Assembly (NCBI RefSeq): GCF_001636295.1
Contig: NZ_CP014209.1
Location: forward strand, 806,001-870,000
Reading direction: 5' to 3'
From: Isoptericola dokdonensis DS-3
GTDB lineage: Bacteria > Actinomycetota > Actinomycetes > Actinomycetales > Cellulomonadaceae
DNA length: 64,000 nt
The notes beneath the pieces are model-generated. The model was given only the letters and a program-made list of their open reading frames with translations, had not been told where the DNA came from and made no database searches. Position numbers and translations under genes: made by a program. This document shows, one piece after another, positions 50,277 through 58,538 of this stretch. The number at the start of each line of letters is the position of its first letter. The first letter of the stretch is position 1.

Positions 50277-51034
50277 CAGCCACCATCTCCCGCGTCGCGG
50301 TCGTCACCGGCGGCGCCCGCGGCATCGGCGCCGCCGTCGCCGCCCGGCTGGCCGCCGACGGCCACGCCGTGGCCGTGCTCGACCTCCTGGAGGACGTCGC
50401 GGCCGAGACCGCCGCGAAGCTCGTCGCCGACGGGCACCGCGCGATCGGCGTCGGCGTGGACGTCGCCGACGAGCAGTCCGTCGCCGACGCCGTCGCCCGC
50501 GTGGACGCCGAGCTCGGCGCCCCGACGATCCTCGTCAACAACGCCGGCATCCTGCGCGACAACCTGCTGTTCAAGATGTCCGCCGACGACTGGGATGCCG
50601 TGCTCGGGGTGCACCTGCGCGGTGCGTTCCTCATGACGCGCGCCGTCCAGGGCGGCATGGTCGAGGCCGGGTTCGGGCGCATCGTCAACCTGTCCAGCAC
50701 GTCGGCGCTCGGCAACCGCGGGCAGGCCAACTACGCCGCCGCCAAGGCCGGCATGCAGGGCTTCACCAAGACGCTCGCCATCGAGCTCGGCAAGTTCGGG
50801 ATCACCGCCAACGCCATCGCGCCGGGCGTCATCGCCACGGAGATGATCGCCGAGACGGCCCGCCGCGTCGGCGTACCCCTGGAGGACTTCCTGGCGCACA
50901 TGGCCGCCGAGGTACCGGTCGGCCGCGTCGGGCAGCCTCAGGACATCGCCGCCGCGGCGTCGTTCTTCTGCTCCGAGGAGGCCGGGTTCACCAGCGGGCA
51001 GGTCCTCTACGTGGCGGGCGGGCCGCGCGCATGA
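50273..51034 (+). CDS. short-chain dehydrogenase/reductase, FabG-like
   Basis: This 253-residue SDR is FabG/3-hydroxyacyl-CoA dehydrogenase-like. VVTGGARGIGAAVAARLAADG binds NAD(P), ILVNNAGILRDNLL and VNLSSTSALGNRGQANYAAAKAGMQGFTKTLAIELG carry the catalytic Ser, Tyr and Lys, and GQVLYVAGGPRA ends the protein. It overlaps the ADH stop by 4 bp. With the MaoC hydratase downstream, it could interconvert 3-hydroxy- and 3-keto-acyl-CoA in beta-oxidation or reduce a related intermediate. Confidence 0.9.
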   Translation: MTATISRVAVVTGGARGIGAAVAARLAADGHAVAVLDLLEDVAAETAAKLVADGHRAIGVGVDVADEQSVADAVARVDAELGAPTILVNNAGILRDNLLFKMSADDWDAVLGVHLRGAFLMTRAVQGGMVEAGFGRIVNLSSTSALGNRGQANYAAAKAGMQGFTKTLAIELGKFGITANAIAPGVIATEMIAETARRVGVPLEDFLAHMAAEVPVGRVGQPQDIAAAASFFCSEEAGFTSGQVLYVAGGPRA

Positions 51035-51119
51035 GCGCGAGGAGCCCCCGCGCAGGGACCCCGAGGGACGAGGAGCACCGCAGCGAGGCACCGCAGCGGT
51101 CGTGCCAGAGGGCCACGGC

Positions 51120-51584
51120 ATGAGCGCGCCGATCGTCGTCGAGAGCCCGGCGGCGCTCGCGGGCGCTGTCGGGGAGAAGGCCACGGGCGAGTGGTTCACC
51201 GTCGAGCAGCCGCGCATCACCGCGTTCGCGGACGCCACCGAGGACCACCAGTGGATCCACCTCGACGCCGAGCGTGCCGCCGCCGGGCCGTTCGGCGGCA
51301 CCATCGCGCACGGGTACCTCACTCTGTCGCTGCTGCCCCGGCTCACCGGCGAGCTGGTCGAGGTGGGGCGCACGGCGATGGCCGTCAACTACGGCCTCGA
51401 CAAGGTCCGGTTCCTCACGCCGGTCCCCGCCGGCGGGCGGGTCCGCGCCACGGTCGAGATCACCGGCGCCGAGCCCACCGGGCAGGGCGTCCGGCTCGCC
51501 TCGACGGTCACCGTCGAGCTGGAGGGCGCCGAGCGGCCGGCGCTGGTCGCCCAGACCCTGGCGCTCTACGTCCCGCAGCCCTGA
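51120..51584 (+). CDS. MaoC-family enoyl-CoA hydratase
   Basis: This 154-residue hotdog-fold hydratase is (R)-specific enoyl-CoA hydratase-like. ITAFADATEDHQWIHLDAERAAAGPFGGTIAHGYLTLSLLP holds the Asp-His catalytic pair (Asp in ADATEDHQ and His in WIHLD). The remaining strands complete a single hotdog. The start used is ATG 51120, overlapping a small reading frame (51031-51123) by four bases. With the adjacent SDR it could perform the hydration and 3-hydroxyacyl oxidation steps. Confidence 0.88.
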   Translation: MSAPIVVESPAALAGAVGEKATGEWFTVEQPRITAFADATEDHQWIHLDAERAAAGPFGGTIAHGYLTLSLLPRLTGELVEVGRTAMAVNYGLDKVRFLTPVPAGGRVRATVEITGAEPTGQGVRLASTVTVELEGAERPALVAQTLALYVPQP

Positions 51585-51594
51585 CCCTCTGCGT

Positions 51595-51650
51595 CGAGCA
51601 TGCGACGGGGGCCCGTCCGGATCACCGGACGGGCCCCCGTCGCATGCTCG
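51595..51650. terminator. 26-bp perfect bidirectional terminator
   Basis: Arms of 26 bases (51595-51620 and 51625-51650) are perfectly complementary around the loop ATCA, between the convergent MaoC and thiolase genes. This is one of the longest perfect stems in the window. Confidence 0.85.
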
Positions 51651-51682
51651 GCGGTGCTCACCGCATGGTCGACAGGGCTGGC

Positions 51683-52906
51683 TCAGACGCGCTCGAGCAC
51701 CATCGCCATGCCCTGACCGCCGCCCACGCACATGGTCTCCAGCCCGAACCGGCCGCCGGTGGCCTCCAGCCCGTTGAGGAGCGTGGTGGTGATCCGCGCG
51801 CCGGTCATGCCGAACGGGTGCCCGACGGCGATGGCGCCGCCGTGCACGTTCAGCCGGTCCTCGTCGACGCCCAGCTCGCGCGCCGACGGCAGGACCTGCG
51901 CGGCGAACGCCTCGTTGATCTCCACGAGGTCCATGTCGTCGATCGACAGCCCCGCGCGGGCCAGCGCCTGCCGGCTCGCCTCCACCGGGCCGAGACCCAT
52001 GATCTCGGGCGACAGCCCCGTCACGCCGGTCGAGACGATGCGGGCCAGGGGCTGCAGGCCGAGCTCCTCGACGACCCGGTCCGAGACGATCACCAGCGCC
52101 GCGGCGCCGTCGTTGAGAGGGCACGCGTTGCCCGCCGTCACGGTGCCGTCCGGACGGAACACCGGCTCCAGCGCGGCCAGCTTCTCGACCGTCGTCCCGG
52201 CCCGCGGGCCGTCGTCGGCGGCCACGACCGTCCCGTCCGGCAGCGTCACCGGCGTGATCTCGCGGGACCAGAACCCGTCCGCGACCGCCTGGACGGCGCG
52301 CTGCTGGGAGCGCGCGGCGAACGCGTCCTGCTCGGCGCGGGTGATGCCGTGCACGGAGGCGAGGTTCTCCGCCGTCTGCCCCATGGCGATGTACGCGTCG
52401 GGCAGCAGACCGTCAGCGCGCGGGTCACGCCACGCCTCGGCGCCGCCGACGGCGCGCTTGGCGGTGCGTTCGGTCGCGTCGGCGAACCGGGGGTTCTCCA
52501 GTTCCTGCCCCACGATGTAGTCCGACGAGCCCTTGACCATGCGGCTGACGGACTCGGCGCCCGCGGAGACGAAGACGTCCCCCTCCCCCGCCTTGATGGC
52601 GTGGAAGGCCATCCGGGTGGACTGGACGCTGGACGAGCAGTACCGGGTCACGGTGGTGCCCGGGACGCCGTCGAGCCCGAGCAGGACGGCGACGATCCGT
52701 CCCATGTTCATCCCCTGCTCGCCACCGGGCAGGCCGCAGCCGAGGATCAGGTCGTCGATGCGCGCCGGGTCGAGGGCGGGCACCTGGGCGAGCGCCGCCT
52801 CCACCATCCGGGCGGCGAGGTCGTCGGCGCGCAGGTCGCGCAGCAAGCCCTTGTAGGCCCGCCCGATCGGCGAACGGGCGGTGGCCACGATGTAGGCCTC
52901 GGTCAT
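51683..52906 (-). CDS. thiolase (acetyl-CoA C-acyltransferase)
   Basis: This enzyme cleaves 3-ketoacyl-CoA in fatty-acid beta-oxidation or condenses acetyl-CoA. The 407 residues carry the nucleophile Cys90 in VTRYCSSSVQS, the substrate-loop VVEINEAFAAQVL, the catalytic His in GGAIAVGHPFGMTGAR and the second Cys in ETMCVGGGQGMAMVL. It starts at ATG 52906 and is 54 bp downstream of the acyl-CoA dehydrogenase on the same strand, in a two-gene operon. It ends at the 26-bp hairpin. Confidence 0.93.
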   Translation of the reverse strand: MTEAYIVATARSPIGRAYKGLLRDLRADDLAARMVEAALAQVPALDPARIDDLILGCGLPGGEQGMNMGRIVAVLLGLDGVPGTTVTRYCSSSVQSTRMAFHAIKAGEGDVFVSAGAESVSRMVKGSSDYIVGQELENPRFADATERTAKRAVGGAEAWRDPRADGLLPDAYIAMGQTAENLASVHGITRAEQDAFAARSQQRAVQAVADGFWSREITPVTLPDGTVVAADDGPRAGTTVEKLAALEPVFRPDGTVTAGNACPLNDGAAALVIVSDRVVEELGLQPLARIVSTGVTGLSPEIMGLGPVEASRQALARAGLSIDDMDLVEINEAFAAQVLPSARELGVDEDRLNVHGGAIAVGHPFGMTGARITTTLLNGLEATGGRFGLETMCVGGGQGMAMVLERV

Positions 52907-52960
52907 GATGAAAAGTCCTCTCTCAGACGAGTTCGTGTCGCGCGTGTCTTCGGTTCCGCG

Positions 52961-54172
52961 TCACACGAAGGCCGCGTGGCCGGTGATGGAGCGGCCGACG
53001 ATGAGGTGGTTCATGTCGCGCGTGCCCTCGAAGGTGTAGACGGCCTCGGCGTCGGCGAAGTAGCGGGCCACGCCGGTGTCGAGGGTGATGCCGTTGCCGC
53101 CGCAGACCTCACGGGCGAGCGCGACGGTCTCCCGCATGCGCGTGGTGACGAACGCCTTGGCGAGCGCGGCGTGCTGGTCGCGCTGGGTGCCCTCGTCCTG
53201 CATCTGAGCGACCCGGACGCACAGGCCGATGCTGGCGGTGATGTTGCCGAGCGCCGTGGCGAGCTTGTCCTGGACGAGCTGGTAGGAGGCGATCGGGTGG
53301 CCGAACTGCTCGCGCTCCTTGGTGTACGTCACGGCGGCCTCGTAGGCGCCGATCATCGTGCCGAGGGCCTGCCAGGAGACCCCGTCCCGCGTCACCCGGA
53401 GCACGTTCGCGAGGTCGCGGAAGCTGTCGATCCGCTGCAGGCGGTCCGCCTCGGCGACCTCGACGTTCTCCAACGAGATGTCGGCGTTCTGCACGATGCG
53501 CAGCGACTGCTTGCGCTCGATCTTGGTGGCGGTGAAGCCCGGGGTGCCCTGGCGCACGAGGAAGCCCTTGACCTGGTCGTCGGCGGTGTCCTTCGCCCAG
53601 ATCACGACGACGTCGGCGAAGGTGGCGTTGCCGATCCATCGCTTCGCTCCGTTGAGCACCCAGGTGTCGCCGTGGCGGGTCGCGGTGGTGCGCAGTCCGC
53701 GGGCGGTGTCGGAGCCGGACAGCGGCTCGGTGAGCCCGAACGCCCCGATGACGTCGCCGTCGGCCATGGGCGGGAGCCACTGCGCCCGCTGCTCGGGCGA
53801 TCCGCCGAGGCCGATCGAGCTCATCGCGAGCCCGCTGGAGACCCCGATGAACGTGCAGAACGAGGAGTCCACGCGGGCCAGCTCCATGCCGACCCAGCCG
53901 CGGAAGACCGCCGAGTTCTCGAACCGGGACGTCTCGTCCCAGGCGGCGCCGACGGAGCCGAGCTCGGCGAACGGCTTGAACAGGTGGACGGGGCACTCGG
54001 CCCGTTCCCAGTAGTCGTCGGCCAGGGGCCGCACCTCGCGCTCCATGAAGTCCCGGACGCGCGCCACGGCGTCCTGCTCGACGGGCGTCAGCAGGTCCTG
54101 GAAGCCGTAGAAGTCGGCGTCCAGCCGGTCGGGTACCGCGGGTGCGGGAGCCGGCGGGGTGGTGAGAGTCAT
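52961..54172 (-). CDS. acyl-CoA dehydrogenase, glutaryl-CoA dehydrogenase-like
   Basis: This FAD-dependent dehydrogenase introduces the double bond of beta-oxidation. The 403 residues show GLTEPLSGSDTARGLRT, WVLNGAKRWIGNATFADVVVIWAK and the catalytic Glu in the late segment YFADAEAVYTFEGTRDMNHLIVGRSITGHAAFV. The ending with MNHLIVGRSITG resembles glutaryl-CoA dehydrogenases, which also decarboxylate, but the residues for that step cannot be checked. The start is ATG 54172. A TGCATCAT/ATGTTGCA palindrome lies between it and the divergent TetR gene. Confidence 0.88.
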   Translation of the reverse strand: MTLTTPPAPAPAVPDRLDADFYGFQDLLTPVEQDAVARVRDFMEREVRPLADDYWERAECPVHLFKPFAELGSVGAAWDETSRFENSAVFRGWVGMELARVDSSFCTFIGVSSGLAMSSIGLGGSPEQRAQWLPPMADGDVIGAFGLTEPLSGSDTARGLRTTATRHGDTWVLNGAKRWIGNATFADVVVIWAKDTADDQVKGFLVRQGTPGFTATKIERKQSLRIVQNADISLENVEVAEADRLQRIDSFRDLANVLRVTRDGVSWQALGTMIGAYEAAVTYTKEREQFGHPIASYQLVQDKLATALGNITASIGLCVRVAQMQDEGTQRDQHAALAKAFVTTRMRETVALAREVCGGNGITLDTGVARYFADAEAVYTFEGTRDMNHLIVGRSITGHAAFV

Positions 54173-54208
54173 GTCGCTCCGATCGTCGTCGATCTCGTGA
54201 TGCCAGTG

Positions 54209-54232
54209 TGCATCATTCTCGATTATGTTGCA
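54209..54232. promoter_or_regulatory. imperfect palindrome between the acyl-CoA dehydrogenase and tetR genes
   Basis: TGCATCAT and ATGTTGCA are inverted with one mismatch around eight bases. It lies in the divergent intergenic region upstream of both genes, so it is the likely site of the adjacent TetR-family regulator; the arms differ from CATACCG. Confidence 0.4.
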
Positions 54233-54252
54233 CCACCCGAGGCCTTCGGCGC

Positions 54253-54258
54253 TAGGCT
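54253..54258 (+). promoter_or_regulatory. leaderless -10 element of the tetR gene
   Basis: TAGGCT is six bases before the ATG at 54265; TTGCAC at 54228-54233 could serve as a -35. Confidence 0.5.
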
Positions 54259-54264
54259 GCGTTC

Positions 54265-54903
54265 ATGCTCACCGCGACCGGCGAGATCGCCGACGTCGGC
54301 CTCCGGGCCGCTCCCACGAGGCTCTCGAACCGCCTGGCCCCCGGGGTGCACCCCGACGCGCTGCGCGCGTTCGAGCACGCCCGCGAGACCTTCGTCGCGG
54401 GGCGTCGGATCGACATGGGTGGCCTCGCGACCGAGCTCGGCGTCGACCGGACGTCGGTCTTCCGCTGGGTCGGCAACCGCGACGCGCTGCTGGCCGAGGT
54501 CCTCTGGTCGCTGGCCGTGCCCACGCTCGTCCAGGCGCGCCGCGCCGCGGCCGACGCCGGCCACGAGGGCGCCGAGCACGTCGCGACCCTGCTGACCCGC
54601 TTCGCCACCGACCTCATCCGCGCGGACTACTTCCGCGACTTCCTCGCCCGGGAGCCGGCCCGCGCCCTGCGGCTGCTCACCACCACGGCGAGCCCCGTCC
54701 AGCACCGGTACGTCGCGACCGTCGAGCACCTCGTGCGCGCCCACCTCGGGCCCCTGCCGTTCGACGGCGCCATCGACCCGCACGCCCTGGCCTACCTGCT
54801 CGTGCGGGTGTCCGAGTCCTTCACCTACGCCGACCTCATCGCCGGCGAGGACCCGAGCCCCGACGCCGCCGGGTCGGCGTTCCGCCACCTGCTGCGCGTC
54901 TGA
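54265..54903 (+). CDS. TetR-family transcriptional regulator (QsdR-like)
   Basis: This 212-residue repressor has the helix-turn-helix in VHPDALRAFEHARETFVAGRRIDMGGLATELGVDRTSVFRWVGNRDALLAEVLWSLA. The C-terminal ligand domain ends DPHALAYLLVRVSESFTYADLIAGEDPSPDAAGSAFRHLLRV, a layout of the QsdR-type TetR group. It is divergent from the acyl-CoA dehydrogenase and upstream of the thioesterase, so it probably controls acyl-CoA genes. Whether it also binds the CATACCG operators is not shown by sequence. A leaderless promoter is present. Confidence 0.85.
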   Translation: MLTATGEIADVGLRAAPTRLSNRLAPGVHPDALRAFEHARETFVAGRRIDMGGLATELGVDRTSVFRWVGNRDALLAEVLWSLAVPTLVQARRAAADAGHEGAEHVATLLTRFATDLIRADYFRDFLAREPARALRLLTTTASPVQHRYVATVEHLVRAHLGPLPFDGAIDPHALAYLLVRVSESFTYADLIAGEDPSPDAAGSAFRHLLRV

Positions 54904-54983
54904 CCCGGCCGGGTGCGGCGGCGCCGTGACGCACCGGTCGGCCGCCCGTCCACCGTCCACCCGCCCGACCCGAGAGGACCCCG

Positions 54984-55397
54984 ATGCCCCGCCCCCGCCA
55001 CCCGTTCGCCCTGCGCTGGAACGACAACGACCAGTACGGGCACGTCAACAACACCGTCTACTACCAGGCGATGGACACCGCGGTGAACACGTGGATGATC
55101 CGCGAAGCAGGCCTCGACCCCGCCGGCGACGTCCGCGGGTACTGCGTCGCGTCGTCCTGCGAGTTCCGCGCCCCCGCCTCCTACCCCGACGACCTGGAGG
55201 TCCTCGTGGGGGTCGCCCGGGTGGGCACGACCAGCATCACCTGGGACCTGCCGATCGTGCGGGCCGGCGACGACGAGCCGCTCGCGCACGGCCGCTTCAC
55301 CCACGTGTTCGTCGACGCGGCCACGCAGCGGCCGGTGCCGGTGCCGACGGCGATCCGGGCGGCCGTCGAGGAGCACCTCGGCGCACCCGTCGGCTGA
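54984..55397 (+). CDS. acyl-CoA thioesterase (4-hydroxybenzoyl-CoA type)
   Basis: This 137-residue hotdog thioesterase has LRWNDNDQYGHVNNTVYYQAMDTAVNTWM, in which the Asp in WNDNDQYGHVNN is the usual catalytic residue, followed by VASSCEFRAPASYPDDLEVLVGVARVGTTSITWD. It releases free acids from CoA esters; the chain length is unknown. The start is ATG 54984 after a GAGAGG site. It sits 80 bp after the tetR stop and may be co-transcribed. Its 3' end meets that of the convergent cyclase-like gene, with adjacent stop codons. Confidence 0.88.
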   Translation: MPRPRHPFALRWNDNDQYGHVNNTVYYQAMDTAVNTWMIREAGLDPAGDVRGYCVASSCEFRAPASYPDDLEVLVGVARVGTTSITWDLPIVRAGDDEPLAHGRFTHVFVDAATQRPVPVPTAIRAAVEEHLGAPVG

Positions 55398-56393
55398 TCA
55401 GCGCGCGTCCCACCACCGCAGCGCCAGGGTGCCGGTGAGGGTCAGCCACGGCGACGGCTCCCCCACCGGGACGTCGACCTCGAACCAGACGTCGCCCGCG
55501 TGCCGGTGCTCGCGGGCCCAGGTGCCGTCGTCGCGGCGCGCCCCGCGGACCACGTCGACGGCGTCGGCGAGACGCCCGTCGGGCGCCGTGCCGTCGTGGG
55601 CGGCGGCGCGGCGGAAGTGGTCCAGGGCTCGCAGCACGCTGTAGTCGCCGCGGTACGGGTACTCGAACCGGCGCACCCAGGGCCCCACGACCTCACCGGT
55701 CGACAGCCGGTACATCAGCCGCCGGGCCAGCAGGTACTCCTCGCCCGCACGACGCGCCTCCCGGGCGCGGGCGTCGCCGCCCACGAGCTGCTCGTGGTCC
55801 AGCAGGCCGGACACCACGTTGAGCGTGGACCAGAACGACGACACCTGCGCGCCGTCGACCCACGAGCAGTTCCACCCGCCGTCGGGCATCCGGCCCCCCG
55901 CCGGCCCGACGAGCCGCTCCAGGATCGCGCCGACGTCGACGCCGAGCCAGTCGCCGTTGGCGAGCGTGAAGGCGTTGATGCAGCAGTCGACCTCGCCCTC
56001 CCAGTAGGGCAGGTCGTCGTACTCCCAACGGCAGTGGCGGGCCAGGAGGCCCGGGGTGTCCCGCTCGAGCAGCACCACGGGGTCCAGGCCCCACTCGCGC
56101 AGCGAGCTCAGCGACCAGGTGGTCGCGGTCCACGGCTGCGGCACCTCGCCCTGGACCGCGAACCACTCCTGGCCACCCGGGAAGAACGCGCCTCGCGCCC
56201 ACCGGCCGTCGGGATCCTGATGCGCGAGGAGCCGGGCGCCGAAGCCCTCGGTCGCGACGCGCGCCCTCGTCGCCCGCCAGGCGGCGTCGTCCAGCCCCAG
56301 CAGGTCGCGCTCGACCTGCCAGCGCAGTGCCGGGTCCGACTCCAGCAGCCACTGCGTGGGCACGCTCATCCGGCGATCGTACGGCGAGGTCAC
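55398..56393 (-). CDS. terpene-cyclase/prenyltransferase-fold protein (squalene-cyclase-like barrel)
   Basis: The 331-residue protein resembles the alpha-alpha barrel of squalene cyclases and prenyltransferase beta subunits but is half their length and lacks the DxDD catalytic motif of squalene-hopene cyclases. QW-like repeats such as QDPDGRWARGAFFPGGQEW and MPDGGWNCSWVDGAQVSSFWSTL are visible. Its function is not known; in databases such proteins carry names like prenyltransferase-like or hypothetical. I chose GTG 56393 because it has a GGAG site eight bases upstream and overlaps the hydrolase stop by 3 bp. The two are probably co-translated. Confidence 0.72.
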   Translation of the reverse strand: MTSPYDRRMSVPTQWLLESDPALRWQVERDLLGLDDAAWRATRARVATEGFGARLLAHQDPDGRWARGAFFPGGQEWFAVQGEVPQPWTATTWSLSSLREWGLDPVVLLERDTPGLLARHCRWEYDDLPYWEGEVDCCINAFTLANGDWLGVDVGAILERLVGPAGGRMPDGGWNCSWVDGAQVSSFWSTLNVVSGLLDHEQLVGGDARAREARRAGEEYLLARRLMYRLSTGEVVGPWVRRFEYPYRGDYSVLRALDHFRRAAAHDGTAPDGRLADAVDVVRGARRDDGTWAREHRHAGDVWFEVDVPVGEPSPWLTLTGTLALRWWDAR

Positions 56394-57289
56394 GCCGTGT
56401 GCTCCAGGACCGCGGGGAGCAGCCGCCCCCAGGTGTGCGGCGGCGGGACCTGGTGACCTGTCCGGGCCAGGACGAGCAGCCGCGCCCCGGGGATCTCGGC
56501 GGCGAGCCGTTCCCCGTGCCCGGGGAAGAGCGGGTCACGGTCCCCGTGGACCACGAGCGTCGGCGCCCCGATGTCGGCCAGGGCTCCTCGGACGGGCGGC
56601 CCCGGTGCCAGGGTCGCGTGGTTCGCGGACGCCGCCGGGTCGATGCTCCGGTGCACGGCGCGACGCGCGATCGCGCGCGTGCGCTGCTCGTCGAAGCGCC
56701 CGCCCGCCGTGAGCAGGCGGTCCTCGCGGACCGCCGCCTCCACGGCCGCGGCCTCCCCGGGACCGGGACCCGGGCCGCCCCAGAGGTCCGCCAACCCGGG
56801 TGCCGGTCCGGGGAGCGGTGTGCCGTCCGACCGGTCGAGCGCGGCGGACGTCGAGATCAGCGTGAGCGACGCGACGCGCCCGGGGTGCTCGACCGCCAGC
56901 TCCTGGGCGATGCCGCCGCCCATCGACAGCCCGACCAGGTGGGCCCGGTCGACCTGCAGGGCGTCCAGGACGCGCAACGGGTCCTCGGCCAGGTCGCGGG
57001 CCGTGTACCCGGGGTCGCCGGGCGCCCCCGTCGTCGACCGCCCGGTGTCGCGGTGGTCGTAGCGCACGACCCGCCGCCCGCCGTCGGCCAGCGCGACGCA
57101 GAGGTCCGTGGGCCACCAGTCCATCGAGGCACCCATCCCGCCGATCAGGATCATCGTCGGCCACGCCGGGGCGCCGACGGCCTGGTAGCACAGGCGCACA
57201 CCGTCCTGCTCGGCGAACCGTTCCGGACCGAGGGCCTCGCCGTCGGCCGCGCCGATGCGAACCCTTCGGCCGTCGTCGTGGGACGTCAC
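56390..57289 (-). CDS. alpha/beta-fold hydrolase
   Basis: This 299-residue serine hydrolase has the oxyanion-loop GGMGASMDWW, the nucleophile elbow LVGLSMGGGIAQELA (Ser), the acid in VVHGDRDPLFPGHGE (Asp) and the late His in LLVLARTGHQVPP. It resembles esterases/lactonases or alpha/beta hydrolases of the haloperoxidase group. The GTG start follows AGGAGG. It is divergent to the APH/acyl-CoA dehydrogenase operon and shares the 187-bp region with operator B, so it may belong to the same regulon. Confidence 0.88.
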   Translation of the reverse strand: MTSHDDGRRVRIGAADGEALGPERFAEQDGVRLCYQAVGAPAWPTMILIGGMGASMDWWPTDLCVALADGGRRVVRYDHRDTGRSTTGAPGDPGYTARDLAEDPLRVLDALQVDRAHLVGLSMGGGIAQELAVEHPGRVASLTLISTSAALDRSDGTPLPGPAPGLADLWGGPGPGPGEAAAVEAAVREDRLLTAGGRFDEQRTRAIARRAVHRSIDPAASANHATLAPGPPVRGALADIGAPTLVVHGDRDPLFPGHGERLAAEIPGARLLVLARTGHQVPPPHTWGRLLPAVLEHTA

Positions 57290-57404
57290 ACGTCACCTCC
57301 TCCGCGCACTGTCGGCACCTGGACGGACCGCGCCCGTCGGCGGGACTCATCGGTCCGCACAAGATCGTCAGGGCGACGCACGCCCGCGTCGACACGTTCG
57401 CCGA

Positions 57405-57424
57405 CATACCGACCGCGCGGTATG
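57405..57424. promoter_or_regulatory. operator B: CATACCG-N6-CGGTATG
   Basis: Seven-base arms (57405-57411, 57418-57424) identical to operator A, with a different central six bases. It overlaps a TATGCT -10 element ahead of the APH kinase gene and is followed by CTG as at operator A. The same repressor should bind both. Confidence 0.75.
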
Positions 57425-57476
57425 CTGCCTGGAGCCCGGCGTCGAGGCCGGGTCCGAGCGAGAGATGAGGTCACCG

Positions 57477-58538
57477 ATGACCGACGTGCCCGGCCTGGAC
57501 CGAGCGGGGCTGTCCGCCTGGTTGACACGCGAGCACCCGGAGCTCGCCCCCCACCCGGGCTCCCCCCTGACCGCCGAGGTCATCACCGGGGGGCGCAGCA
57601 ACCTCACCTACCGCGTCGACGGCGCCCGCCGACCGCTCGTGCTGCGCCGCCCGCCGCTCGGCCACGTGCTGTCCAGCGCCCACGACATGCGCCGGGAGCA
57701 CCGCGTCATCTCCGCGCTCGGGCTCAGCGACGTCCCGGTGCCCGCCGTCGTCGACGTCGTCGACGACACCACGGCCCAGGAGGTCACCGGCACCACGTTC
57801 TTCGTCATGGAGCACGTCGCCGGGACCGTCCTGGCGCGGCCCGCGCAGAACGCGTCGTACACCCCCGCCGGGCTCCACCGCCTCGGCATCGCGCTCGCGA
57901 CGACCCTCGCCGACCTGCACGCCGTCGACCCCGACGCCGTCGGGCTGGGCGACTTCGGGCGCCCCCAGGGCTACCTCGACCGGCAGCTCACCACCTGGCG
58001 CCGCCAGTACGACGCCTCCCGCTCCCGCGACCTGCCCGAGCTCGACGCCCTCCAGCAACGCCTCGGGGCCGGGCTGCCGACGACGTCCCGCACCGGCATC
58101 GTGCACGGCGACTACCGCCTCGACAACGCCCTCGTCGCCGGGACCGCCGACCACCCGCACGTCGCCGCCGTCCTCGACTGGGAGATGGCCACCCTCGGCG
58201 ACCCCCTCGTCGACCTCGGCCTGCTCGGCCTCTACTGGGACATCCGGGACCTCACCGGCCACGACACCGTCGTGTCCGCCGTCGTCCCCGACGCCGGCTA
58301 CCCCACCTTCGACGAGATCGTCGACACCTACGCGGCCCGCACCGGCACGGTGGTGCCCGACCTGTGGTGGTACCGCGCCTTCGCGGCCTACAAGCTCGCC
58401 GTGATCCTCGAGGGGATCCACTTCCGCTACCGCGCCGGCGAGACCGTCGGCGACGGCTTCGACGCCATCGGCGACCTCGTCGCCCCCCTCGCGGCCGACG
58501 GGCTCGCCCGCGCGACCGCCCGACCCAGGAGCGCCTGA
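57477..58538 (+). CDS. APH-family kinase (ACAD10/11 N-terminal type)
   Basis: This 353-residue aminoglycoside-phosphotransferase-fold kinase has GGRSNLTYRVDGARRPLVLRRPP (ATP lobe), the catalytic TGIVHGDYRLDNALV, and the metal site VAAVLDWEMATLGDPLVDLG. Its pairing with an acyl-CoA dehydrogenase is the separate-gene version of human ACAD10/11 and Pseudomonas LvaA, where the kinase phosphorylates 4-hydroxyacyl-CoA. I chose ATG 57477; an in-frame ATG at 57465 is four codons upstream. The dehydrogenase starts directly after its stop. Confidence 0.88.
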   Translation: MTDVPGLDRAGLSAWLTREHPELAPHPGSPLTAEVITGGRSNLTYRVDGARRPLVLRRPPLGHVLSSAHDMRREHRVISALGLSDVPVPAVVDVVDDTTAQEVTGTTFFVMEHVAGTVLARPAQNASYTPAGLHRLGIALATTLADLHAVDPDAVGLGDFGRPQGYLDRQLTTWRRQYDASRSRDLPELDALQQRLGAGLPTTSRTGIVHGDYRLDNALVAGTADHPHVAAVLDWEMATLGDPLVDLGLLGLYWDIRDLTGHDTVVSAVVPDAGYPTFDEIVDTYAARTGTVVPDLWWYRAFAAYKLAVILEGIHFRYRAGETVGDGFDAIGDLVAPLAADGLARATARPRSA

